Shown here: positions 16,001 to 23,917 of the stretch, in pieces | How the letters are laid out: each line of letters begins with the position of its first letter | Position numbering within the stretch: position 1 is the first letter of the stretch | Assembly: GCA_028688955.1 (NCBI GenBank) | Contig: JAQTXD010000034.1 | Coordinates: 1-34,022 of the forward strand | DNA from: Desulfuromonadaceae bacterium | GTDB taxonomy: Bacteria > Desulfobacterota > Desulfuromonadia > Geobacterales > Pseudopelobacteraceae | Length of the DNA stretch: 34,022 bases | Direction: 5' to 3' | Made by a program: the position numbers and the translations under genes | Notes under the pieces: generated by a model | What the model saw: the letters and a program-made list of their open reading frames with translations, nothing else | Told to the model about the DNA's origin: nothing | Database searches by the model: none

Positions 16001-17077
16001 TTAAATGAAGTTCAAATGATCCGGACGGTTATTTAAAAATTCCAGAAATTCGTTGATGCGGGCCATTCTGCAGTTTGTACGGCATGTATCACCGACATGT
16101 AGATCTGTCATACCATATGTTACAGAATTTCGGCGACGCTTGCCAAATAGAATGTCCTTCATGTTTTCATCTTTGATGTTCCCCACGCAGAATCGTTCAT
16201 CATTTAGGTAAACACTACAAGTGTAGAAATCTCCTTTGGATGAAATATACCCCCAAAATGGTAAGGCACTGCACTGGCTGAAGGCTTTGACACCTGTTCG
16301 ATAACTCTCTGCAGATGCTTTACGGTAGATCAGTTTTGTTTTCAACCCTGGTTGGCTCGAATCAATCAGAGATTCCACTTTATCTAGCATCTCTTGAGTA
16401 TAGATCAGTCCTGACTTATTTAGCATCTGGGGGTGCTCGGAATATGGCTTGAAGCTGATATAGTCAACTCCAAGTTCATTGTAGACACTGATGGCTGCAG
16501 CCAGGTCATCAAGGTTTTCAGGAAGAATCAGATACTGAACTCCGATTGTTGTATTAAGCCCCAGTCGTTGCCGTACCGATAATGCGTCCCTGATGTTTGC
16601 AACTGTCTTGTCGAATATTTCCCCGGAGACCTGATGTACCTTCGCGTAAACCTGTGTTGATCCCGCATCCATGCTGAATCTCAGCCAGGAAAGGTCAGGA
16701 AGTAATTGTTCCCAAAGATCATGATTTGCAGCAGAGCCGTTTGTCGTAATGGATACATCAATACCTGCACCCTTGGCACACGATACCATTTGCGCTAAAT
16801 CACGATGGAGCAGCGGTTCACCTTCGCCGGCAAACATGACACTTTTTACGCCGAGCAGCCCCATCTCTACAATTCGCTGACAGAGAAGCTCTGAATCAAG
16901 TGACAGGCGTTCACTCCGGGCAAAATCTATTCCGCAGAAAACGCAATTATGATTGCAGTACGAAACAGGGCTGATCTCGACATAAATCGGGGCAATAAGC
17001 TCGCCATCCTGCCAGGCTGAAACTCGGTCGAGATGCCAGAACAGTTTATGACCATCCATATGAAAATTGTTACTCAT
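16001..17077 (-). CDS. Radical SAM protein with SPASM-like C-terminal domain
   Basis: This protein has 358 residues. I start it at ATG 17077, which overlaps the preceding stop as ATGA and has AAGGA seven bases upstream. The cluster motif is CNHNCVFC (Cys41, Cys45, Cys48), followed by GEGEPLLHRD and SITTNGS, typical of MoaA/PqqE-like folds. The C-terminal half has SQCSALPFWGY, FYTCSVYLND and DTCRTNCRM, consistent with an auxiliary 4Fe-4S cluster. It is paralogous to the gene at 12585-13721, sharing the DGHKLFWHLDRVSAWQDGE-type opening. The product is probably a cytoplasmic modifier of a sugar or a peptide; nothing in the sequence decides between them. Confidence 0.88.
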   Translation of the reverse strand: MSNNFHMDGHKLFWHLDRVSAWQDGELIAPIYVEISPVSYCNHNCVFCGIDFARSERLSLDSELLCQRIVEMGLLGVKSVMFAGEGEPLLHRDLAQMVSCAKGAGIDVSITTNGSAANHDLWEQLLPDLSWLRFSMDAGSTQVYAKVHQVSGEIFDKTVANIRDALSVRQRLGLNTTIGVQYLILPENLDDLAAAISVYNELGVDYISFKPYSEHPQMLNKSGLIYTQEMLDKVESLIDSSQPGLKTKLIYRKASAESYRTGVKAFSQCSALPFWGYISSKGDFYTCSVYLNDERFCVGNIKDENMKDILFGKRRRNSVTYGMTDLHVGDTCRTNCRMARINEFLEFLNNRPDHLNFI

Positions 17078-17952
17078 TGAATATTCCTTATTTCCACACT
17101 GGTGTGCCCGAAAAGTTGATAGCGGTTCGTCTTGATCTTGACATCGCACGGGTTGCAAGTCCCGTAGCAATCACAGGGGCGAAACACGTCAATGCTGTCG
17201 GCGGAAAAAGAATCATCCAGAATGTGACCGATCGGGCTCCTTTCGCTATACAGATCTGCATGGCATTTAAATATCTGCCCGGATGGGTCAACAATGATTT
17301 CCGTTGTCCGGCATTCGCAGGTCCTGTCAGTTTTTCCAGATACGCACCCATCATATTTGAATGTACCGTGCATTACACCGGTATGTTCACCTAGAAACTC
17401 TTTCAGCCTGAAATCCAGCCCCAGTTTTTGGCAGCGTTCTTGAATTGCCAGGATATGACCGCGAATTTGCTGGTCAGGATGTTCTATTCCATACAGGCCG
17501 ATCCTGAACCCGGCATTCTGGAGTTTTTCAGTTTTTGCAATAAGGTCTTCGATGTCGTTCTGTCCCGGATGATAGCTGACTCGAATCGAGGCATAGGGCG
17601 CTTCACGGATAAAGCGCCATACCGGAACATTGGCAATGAATTCATCAACGTTAAACATCAGGTTGGTCATCAGGTCCATCCTGATATCAGGCTTTACTCC
17701 GTTGACGAACTCGTAAAACCCTTTATGCAGGGTCGGTTCGCCACCTTGCAGGGTAAGAGGCAAATCATCACGTAATACCAGCCTGTTGGCAGCCTTTACC
17801 CACTCATCCGTAGAAAGCTGGTTTCTGTGAGCCTGCTCTGATCGAGATACAGAGCCATGCACATTGATGCAGTACGTGCACTTCAGATTGCAGGCAAGCG
17901 TCAAGAAAAATGCCAGGTAGTTATGGTGTTCTTTTGGGACAATCTTGTTCAT
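17074..17952 (-). CDS. Radical SAM protein with cysteine-rich auxiliary-cluster region
   Basis: This 292-residue protein has CNLKCTYC (Cys21, Cys25, Cys28) near the N-terminus and LQGGEPTLHKGF, the glycine-rich SAM-contacting strand. The last 80 residues contain at least nine cysteines (CVSGKTDRTCECR, FKCHADL, CDCYGTCNPCD), enough for one or two further Fe-S clusters. It is shorter than its two SPASM-type neighbours and does not share their opening, so it is a separate subfamily. Start ATG at 17952 lies 9 bases after the preceding gene and has no strong ribosome site, suggesting coupled translation. Function is unknown. Pairing with the adjacent radical SAM gene through an ATGA overlap suggests the two act in one step or complex. 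Confidence 0.88.
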   Translation of the reverse strand: MNKIVPKEHHNYLAFFLTLACNLKCTYCINVHGSVSRSEQAHRNQLSTDEWVKAANRLVLRDDLPLTLQGGEPTLHKGFYEFVNGVKPDIRMDLMTNLMFNVDEFIANVPVWRFIREAPYASIRVSYHPGQNDIEDLIAKTEKLQNAGFRIGLYGIEHPDQQIRGHILAIQERCQKLGLDFRLKEFLGEHTGVMHGTFKYDGCVSGKTDRTCECRTTEIIVDPSGQIFKCHADLYSERSPIGHILDDSFSADSIDVFRPCDCYGTCNPCDVKIKTNRYQLFGHTSVEIRNIQ

Positions 17953-17961
17953 ATCAATTTT

Positions 17962-19431
17962 TCAAGGGTGCTTTGCTAACATTATTATCCGGTTTATGGC
18001 TGATCTAGCCATGGCGATTGTTTTATCCCACTCCGGTGAATCATAAGAGCCGGTCACGGAATATTTCATACATTTTTCAAAATATTTCTGGTGCACATCG
18101 GTCAAACTCGATTTCAGCCACGTTGCAACTTTTGCAACATCAAAATCAGTCCCGTCAGCCTTACCTATCAAGGGGTTGTCACCCAGGTCGAAGCCGATTA
18201 TTTTTTCTGATGCCAGTCCGATATTGCGCTTGTCTGCAAAAAGTTTATCAAGAAAGAATCCATCTATCGGATCAAGTGATGGAAATACGGGTACTTTAAG
18301 AGCACCGCCACGCATTAACCAGACACAATAATGATTTACATGGGCAATCAGGCCCTGATTAGCAATCTTCCAACAAACGTATACGGGAAAACTTGTGAAA
18401 CAGATCGAAGAGTTAACATAATTCACATCCGGCAGATACTCCACAAGCAGAGAAACCAGCGCTTGAGAATCAATCGCTAGAACTCCATCGGCCGTTCTGT
18501 GACTGTTGACTTCTTCCAGCAGGCTTTTGTCATAACAAAGCCGGAAGCAGACGCCAGACAATGCGCCATACTGCTGTTTTTCCGAGAGCAGGTCAGTTAA
18601 AAATGAATCCGACAAGATATGATCAGGATACAGCATTACAAGATCGAGGCTTAATAGCCTTGAGCACTCTACTGCAGCGTAATGCATGGAGTTGGTTAAT
18701 AGAGAGATTGGGATCATCTTGCCGGACTTGTTCTTTTTTACATATTCATTGGCATAGTCCAGCAGATTATCCGGTAAGCATACAAAGTGAACCTGCACAT
18801 GCTTTTGCAGGTTGGAAAACATTTCCCTTCGTTGCATATTTTCATAGTCGGCTTGTGTGGTCGCAATAACATAGTGGATTTCGTATTGTGCCGCAGTATC
18901 CGGGATGTTTTTTTTTGCCAGCAGTATGGGAACTGTGTAATTCAGGAAAATATCAACGAATCTTGCGCCCCAAAATGTCGTATGGAAGATAATTTGGGGC
19001 TTTTCAGAGCCATGGGAAACTTTAATCACTGAAGATAATTGCAGAACTACGTCATTATAATTGTCAATCATACCAAGGATAAACCGGGCAAACTGGCATG
19101 TCGGGTCATTTTCCAGCATGGTGCGGTAAAAATGGCTGTATTGCTCAAAAGAACCATGCCTCAGGATACAATCAGCAGCTTCACGTAAAAAAAGTGCGTC
19201 GCGTAAACCCTGATCGTAGGCTTTTACATATAAGTCAATTGCAGCATCAAACCTTCTTGTCTCACAGTAATGATTCGCTATTTTATAAAGTGTGAATGGG
19301 CCGTTCAATACCTGGGCCTTATCCATGTTTAATCTGATTGCATCTGCATCTGTAGAGGCAAAAGCGATTAACAGATAATGATCAATAAGAAATTTTTCGA
19401 TCTGCTCTACATCAGCTAATGGTTTGGTCAT
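17962..19431 (-). CDS. TPR-like protein of unknown function, possible glycosyltransferase
   Basis: I do not recognise this 489-residue protein with confidence. The first 130 residues are helical with TPR-like spacing (FTLYKIANHYCETRRFDAAI, then DALFLREAADCILRHGSFE). From about residue 145 it becomes an alpha/beta domain (QIIFHTTFWGARFVDIFL, YEIHYVIATTQADY), with a LDLVMLYPDHILSDSFL stretch that looks like the nucleotide-sugar-binding turn of GT-A enzymes. No signal peptide or membrane segment is visible. By context it could be a glycosyltransferase or a scaffold for the enzymes encoded around it. Start ATG at 19431 has AGAGGG about eleven bases upstream. It lies between the Gmd-like dehydratase and the radical SAM pair. 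Confidence 0.8.
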   Translation of the reverse strand: MTKPLADVEQIEKFLIDHYLLIAFASTDADAIRLNMDKAQVLNGPFTLYKIANHYCETRRFDAAIDLYVKAYDQGLRDALFLREAADCILRHGSFEQYSHFYRTMLENDPTCQFARFILGMIDNYNDVVLQLSSVIKVSHGSEKPQIIFHTTFWGARFVDIFLNYTVPILLAKKNIPDTAAQYEIHYVIATTQADYENMQRREMFSNLQKHVQVHFVCLPDNLLDYANEYVKKNKSGKMIPISLLTNSMHYAAVECSRLLSLDLVMLYPDHILSDSFLTDLLSEKQQYGALSGVCFRLCYDKSLLEEVNSHRTADGVLAIDSQALVSLLVEYLPDVNYVNSSICFTSFPVYVCWKIANQGLIAHVNHYCVWLMRGGALKVPVFPSLDPIDGFFLDKLFADKRNIGLASEKIIGFDLGDNPLIGKADGTDFDVAKVATWLKSSLTDVHQKYFEKCMKYSVTGSYDSPEWDKTIAMARSAINRIIMLAKHP

Positions 19432-19456
19432 GAAGTTAAAATCCCTCTGAAGCTGA

Positions 19457-20467
19457 TTACCTGGTCAAAAATACGTTTCCGGCTTCTACCCGCTCACGCC
19501 AATAGTCCAGCAGGTCCTGCATGGTTTTTTCAAAAGGTATTTCCGGTTGCCATCCGGTGTGAGACTGAAACTTTTTCGTATCCGGCACCTGCAGATCAGC
19601 ATCCAGAGGTCTCAGTCGGATCTGCTCGGTCTCCATGCGGATACTGTCACGACAGGTAGATATGGAGATTAGATGTCTCAGCATATCCTCTACCGTACAT
19701 GAGAAAGACCCCCCGATATTGTAATACGCCCCAGGTACTGGGTTGACAGTGACCAGCATATAGTAGGCCCGCACAGCATCGCGTACATCAGCCCAGGTCC
19801 TCATGGATTGCAGGTTTCCGGTTTTGACCACCGGCGGAATCAATCCTTTTTCAATCATGGCAATCTGTTTGGCAAAAGTGGACTCGGCAAACACATCTCC
19901 CCGCCGTGGGCCGGTATGTGTAAACATGCGTGTCACCAGCACCTTCTGCCCATAGGCCTCAGCATGGAATCTACCGACGAGGTCTGTACCGGTTTTGGAA
20001 ATTGCATACGGTGAAGCCGGGTGAAATGAGCATTCCTCCCCGATGGGAAGTTTTTCCTGGGGGACGCGGCCAAATACTTCAGATGACGAACAGACATGGA
20101 TGACCGGATCAATTCCCGGACAGCGGCGCAGTGCCTCCAGCAGGCGTTCCGTCCCAAGGATGTTGGTATCAAGGGTTTGAATAGGTGCCGTAAAGCTGGT
20201 GGATGGATAGCTCTGGGCAGCCAGGTGGAAAACATAATCGGGTTGTGATTCTTCCACTGCATTGACCAGTGAAATGTAATCACACAGGTCTCCCGAAATG
20301 AAATGCACACGGTCTTTACGATTGGCTCGTTCCAACAGGTGTCCTACATTGTCAAGAGGACTGCGCCAGCGGCACATGCCAAAGATAACCCAATCGGTGT
20401 TCTCCAACAGGTAATCAGCAAGGTGAGAGCCAACCATGCCTGTTATACCGGTAATTAATACGTTCAT
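19457..20467 (-). CDS. GDP-mannose-4,6-dehydratase-family sugar-nucleotide dehydratase
   Basis: This 336-residue extended SDR has GITGMVGSHLADYLLE (residues 7-22), HLAAQSYPSTSF (81-92), catalytic SSSEVFG (127-133) and SPYAISK with Tyr154 and Lys158. It also has TGPRRGDVF, the RRG signature of GDP-sugar dehydratases. Gmd itself converts GDP-mannose to GDP-4-keto-6-deoxymannose; close relatives (DmhA/DdahA/WcbK type) use GDP-D-glycero-D-manno-heptose. The heptose-kinase-like gene and RmlC-like epimerase elsewhere in the window favour the heptose reading, but GDP-mannose remains possible. The protein is a little shorter than Gmd (about 345-370). Unlike the other epimerase-like genes here, its catalytic residues are all present. 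Start ATG at 20467 has GAGG about ten bases upstream. Confidence 0.9.
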   Translation of the reverse strand: MNVLITGITGMVGSHLADYLLENTDWVIFGMCRWRSPLDNVGHLLERANRKDRVHFISGDLCDYISLVNAVEESQPDYVFHLAAQSYPSTSFTAPIQTLDTNILGTERLLEALRRCPGIDPVIHVCSSSEVFGRVPQEKLPIGEECSFHPASPYAISKTGTDLVGRFHAEAYGQKVLVTRMFTHTGPRRGDVFAESTFAKQIAMIEKGLIPPVVKTGNLQSMRTWADVRDAVRAYYMLVTVNPVPGAYYNIGGSFSCTVEDMLRHLISISTCRDSIRMETEQIRLRPLDADLQVPDTKKFQSHTGWQPEIPFEKTMQDLLDYWRERVEAGNVFLTR

Positions 20468-20497
20468 TATGGAAAAACCTCGCTTATTGAATTTTAA

Positions 20498-21859
20498 TTA
20501 CAAAATTGTCTGGAGATGTTCCACCAGTTTTTTACAAGAATAACGTTCTTTATAGAATTGATGCCCCTGGGTGCATATTGCTTGAGCCGTTTTGGGGTGT
20601 GTTCTGAGAAAATCGAGAGTCGAACCAAGCTGCTCAATATCAGAAAACTCAAAAAAATGTTCTCCTTCTACAAAATAATTATGAAAAACGGGACAACTCT
20701 CCTGTACAAGTAGCCGTTTTAAACTAATTACCTCGAAAGATCGACCGGTAGCCGGCTGTGAACCATCACAGCGTGATGTCAGATTGAGAGCCCCATGTGT
20801 ACCTGCTACTGTTTGTGCGTAGATATGTTGCGAATGCACTGGATCAAGGCCGTCATCAATCTCAGGGGTCGTAATCTTTATTATTATCGGTAAATTATGA
20901 TGAACGAGATCCAGCAGCCATGAGATCCTGTTGAGATTGTACAGCTGAACAGAACCGGTAAAATTGAATGTGCAGCTATTCCAATTGAGATCTGCATCAA
21001 TTATTTCAGAGAGATTATCGAACCCCCCAAAATATGGGAATACTATACTACGGTCCCTGAAGATCGGCTCATTTGCCAAGAGCCAGTCGGAAGTGAACCC
21101 CCAAATGTAATCTATATGGTCTGATATTGATCTCAACATGTCGTCGAATCTGCCAGCCCACACATCAGTGTCAATCAGGATTATTTTTCGGAAATAACGT
21201 CGTAAGCGCGATAGGATTACGCAAATATCATCTACTTCCATCTGATTAAATGCCAAAGCATCAATAACTACAAAATCGTAAGTAACATCTGAAGAGTAAT
21301 GCTGGATGTCTGCACTATGGTGCAGTGATACGCGCCATCCTTGAGAAGCAAGTGCTTGTTGAATACGATAGCCTACTTCACACTTCCGCGAACCGGGTGC
21401 AAAAATGAACTCGCTAAAAAAAATTAAGCCGCGTACCGCAGTGTTTATTGTATGAGCATAGTTGAGTTTAATCAGAGACTTCTGCGTTAATAGATCTTTG
21501 TGTTGAGTATGTGCCAGTAGTGCTTCGGGGCAAATAGCGGTCAGTATGTGCTTTAACGCGTTGGCGCGGTAGGTATTGGCGAAGCCATGCTCGATTAATT
21601 TTGTGAATATGATGAGAACAAGTAGTGATCGTTCATCAAACGGAATCTCTTTGAAATTCAGATGATTTGCCAACTGAACGCACTTGCTACTATCTCCTGA
21701 ATGGAACAGTGCTCCAAGTGACATCAGCTTGATTGCCACATCTGCATGTACCAGTTTTTCGATATCAACAGAAGATAACAGGGCATCAGTCAGATGTGGC
21801 CGCGACACAGTATAGAGAAAGTTTTGGATGTACTTTGTTATATTGTTTGAATTTGGCAT
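20498..21859 (-). CDS. CgeB-like glycosyltransferase with helical N-terminal domain
   Basis: This 453-residue protein has an alpha-helical first 140 residues without a clear motif, then a GT-B-like region. It contains LIFFSEFIFAPGSRKCEVGYR, an internal FNFTGSVQLYNLNRISWL strand and a C-terminal GT segment: GRSFEVISLKRLLVQE, FVEGEHFFEFSDIEQL and a terminal AICTQGHQFYKERYS helix. That last block is the usual end of CgeB/GT4-like transferases, where the protein rests on a glycan acceptor in the cytoplasm. The donor and acceptor are unknown. Base composition is somewhat AT-rich compared with the left-hand end of the window. The ribosome site before ATG 21859 is weak; it follows the methyltransferase by 19 bases. 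Confidence 0.78.
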   Translation of the reverse strand: MPNSNNITKYIQNFLYTVSRPHLTDALLSSVDIEKLVHADVAIKLMSLGALFHSGDSSKCVQLANHLNFKEIPFDERSLLVLIIFTKLIEHGFANTYRANALKHILTAICPEALLAHTQHKDLLTQKSLIKLNYAHTINTAVRGLIFFSEFIFAPGSRKCEVGYRIQQALASQGWRVSLHHSADIQHYSSDVTYDFVVIDALAFNQMEVDDICVILSRLRRYFRKIILIDTDVWAGRFDDMLRSISDHIDYIWGFTSDWLLANEPIFRDRSIVFPYFGGFDNLSEIIDADLNWNSCTFNFTGSVQLYNLNRISWLLDLVHHNLPIIIKITTPEIDDGLDPVHSQHIYAQTVAGTHGALNLTSRCDGSQPATGRSFEVISLKRLLVQESCPVFHNYFVEGEHFFEFSDIEQLGSTLDFLRTHPKTAQAICTQGHQFYKERYSCKKLVEHLQTIL

Positions 21860-21878
21860 GCAGGTCTATAATAAGCTT

Positions 21879-22739
21879 TCACCGATTACACCGGTTAATT
21901 TCAGATTTGATTGCATATATGAAACATAGGCATTCTGACTTTTTGAACTCGGCATATGCTGCATACGCTTTTTCAAGTGCTTCAGTTAGAAAACCAGCGT
22001 TCATCAAATCAGATATATCAGTCATGGCATATTCAAAGTGTGGGTCAGGGATAATTGCAAACCAGATGTGCGTTTCTTCAAACTTTCCAAAATTTTCTAT
22101 CGAAGGAGCACCAGAAATCAATTCATTTACGGCTCTAACTACACCATGCCCTTCGCTGTGATAATCATGCCCGCAGACGAAACCTCCGGGCCTAAGAGCA
22201 GAAAAAGCTACCTTGATGTCAAAGCGAATCGAATCGTAATCGTGGGCGCCATCAATGAATATGAAGTCAAAATCCTTTCCCGCCAACAATTCTGCAAAGG
22301 CATTTGTTTTGCCACGAAGCATCCTGAGGTTATCACCGATAAAGGCCGTATTTTTTATAAAATTGTTGATGATTCTGAAATCATCCGAAATTTTTGAGTA
22401 CTCAAAGTCTGCAAAATCTCCTTGATCCAAATAATTTGACCACGGATCGAGGCAGTACAGCTCTACTTCAGTTCCAGCAATTGCATGACCCATAGCCAGT
22501 GTTGATCCGCCCTGGTAGGAACCGATCTCTAGTATTCTGGCTTTGTTGGGGAGCCGTTTGCACATTCTGAAGAGAGCCAAGGCCTCTTTTTCAAGCATGA
22601 GACCCTCAATACCGTTTAAACTGTCGAGCATGGCTCGCTCTTCCAGATTCGTCGCACTCCCTGTAATCGTTTCTATCTCTCGAGTGGATAAACTGGTGAT
22701 TCCCGGTTTTATTCGTTCCGGGGTGTCAGTAATAGGCAT
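21879..22739 (-). CDS. Class I SAM-dependent methyltransferase (Methyltransf_24-like)
   Basis: This protein has 286 residues from ATG 22739, chosen for the AAGGAG six bases upstream rather than an in-frame TTG 36 bases earlier. The SAM site is ILEIGSYQGGSTLAM (about residues 69-83), followed by CLDPW, and FIFIDGAHDYDSIRFD, which is the metal/substrate-site pattern of the CmcI/Methyltransf_24 group often seen with sugar O-methylation. GGFVCGHDYHSEGHGV completes the fold. It follows a TPR-fused methyltransferase of the same general type, and the two may methylate different positions of one glycan. Acceptor is unknown. Confidence 0.88.
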   Translation of the reverse strand: MPITDTPERIKPGITSLSTREIETITGSATNLEERAMLDSLNGIEGLMLEKEALALFRMCKRLPNKARILEIGSYQGGSTLAMGHAIAGTEVELYCLDPWSNYLDQGDFADFEYSKISDDFRIINNFIKNTAFIGDNLRMLRGKTNAFAELLAGKDFDFIFIDGAHDYDSIRFDIKVAFSALRPGGFVCGHDYHSEGHGVVRAVNELISGAPSIENFGKFEETHIWFAIIPDPHFEYAMTDISDLMNAGFLTEALEKAYAAYAEFKKSECLCFIYAIKSEINRCNR

Positions 22740-22781
22740 GTGTTTCTCCTTCAGCGGTTTGTTCCCGTTTATCAAAAGACA

Positions 22782-23915
22782 CTATATTCTGCAGAATTGT
22801 CGTTTAATGTGCTCTTTATCAACCGACCCGACACTGCATACCACTCGACGCTGCTCAAATGTTTCGGGACACTTGAGACTGAGATAATAGGCAAGAATCT
22901 CTTCATAATTTTCGGAAAGTACCGTTGAGGATGGATCAAGATTGGAAACTACTCCGAGTCCGGAAGGAAAGGTCGGTATGGTCATGATCGTAAGATCCGG
23001 CCTGAATGTTTTGAGACAGGGGATAATTCGCCACACATCACCTGTCCAGAAACCGGTGCAGCGCTCTCGTTCCGCAACGACTGCATCAACCGGCAGGCAG
23101 TCATGAATCAGAAGTATGGAGTCCTTTCTGGCGTATTTTTCCAGGTTTATGAAGTCTTTCAAAACTTGTTCAAACAGGTGTAAGCCGTCGATAAATGCGA
23201 GGTCAAAGGTTTCTGTACCGATTTCCTGGCGCAAGTCGTATTGTTTAAAGAAATCATCACTGGTGAGTGGAAAGAGTGTTGCCGGACTGTCTGGAGAAAC
23301 ATAATGAAGATTTTTCCAAAAGCCTTGGTACGGGTCGATACCAATTGCTTTGGTGTTCCTGCCGGCCAGTGCCAGAGATCGACCGTGTCCCAGCCCTATT
23401 TCCACATATGTAGCCGGTTTAATTATCTCGTGGAAATAACTCAGCCAGCCATAGTAATCATCACCGGGCAAATTTTGCAGTGCATTGATCATGAAGCGGG
23501 CTTCGTTTGAAGAACCTGGTACCCCGGAGGCTTCCTCACCGGCCTGGCATGCGGCATAAGCTGCAGAAAAATTATTAACGTAGGCATGTATACGTGCAAG
23601 TAACAGGTGTACCAGAGCCGTTTGGGGCGATAATAAGAGTGCCGTTTCAGCAGCATCCAACGCACTCGAGTAGTTGCGGCGATAGAAGAGGGATAACGCG
23701 TGGCAGTATAGAGTCTGTATCGGGGTTGGTTGGGCTTCAATGCAGATACTTCTGATCGTATCTGTCTCATGCCGGTAACCGAGCTCATCATAAAAATGGA
23801 GTGCTTCAAATACAAGCTCAAAATTTGCAAGTGCCGATGAAAAATCTCCGTCTTTTTGGAGAGCAACCGCATGCTCGGTCTGCGATCTCAGCTTGGAAAG
23901 CATAGATTTGATCAC
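22782..23915 (-). CDS. TPR-methyltransferase fusion protein
   Basis: This 377-residue protein starts at GTG 23915, supported by AAGGAG seven bases upstream and placed 2 bases after the preceding stop. Residues 10-130 are TPR-like helices (AVALQKDGDFSSALANFE, ALSLFYRRNYSSALDAAETA). Residues 165-330 form a class I methyltransferase: YVEIGLGHGRSLALAG (170-185), IGIDPYQGFW and LAFIDGLHLFEQVLKDF, again the Methyltransf_24-like pattern. The TPR part may tether the enzyme to a glycosyltransferase or to the protein being modified. Gene order (GT, this, methyltransferase, GT) suggests methylation coupled to glycan assembly. Substrate unknown. Confidence 0.86.
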   Translation of the reverse strand: MIKSMLSKLRSQTEHAVALQKDGDFSSALANFELVFEALHFYDELGYRHETDTIRSICIEAQPTPIQTLYCHALSLFYRRNYSSALDAAETALLLSPQTALVHLLLARIHAYVNNFSAAYAACQAGEEASGVPGSSNEARFMINALQNLPGDDYYGWLSYFHEIIKPATYVEIGLGHGRSLALAGRNTKAIGIDPYQGFWKNLHYVSPDSPATLFPLTSDDFFKQYDLRQEIGTETFDLAFIDGLHLFEQVLKDFINLEKYARKDSILLIHDCLPVDAVVAERERCTGFWTGDVWRIIPCLKTFRPDLTIMTIPTFPSGLGVVSNLDPSSTVLSENYEEILAYYLSLKCPETFEQRRVVCSVGSVDKEHIKRQFCRI

Positions 23916-23917
23916 AA

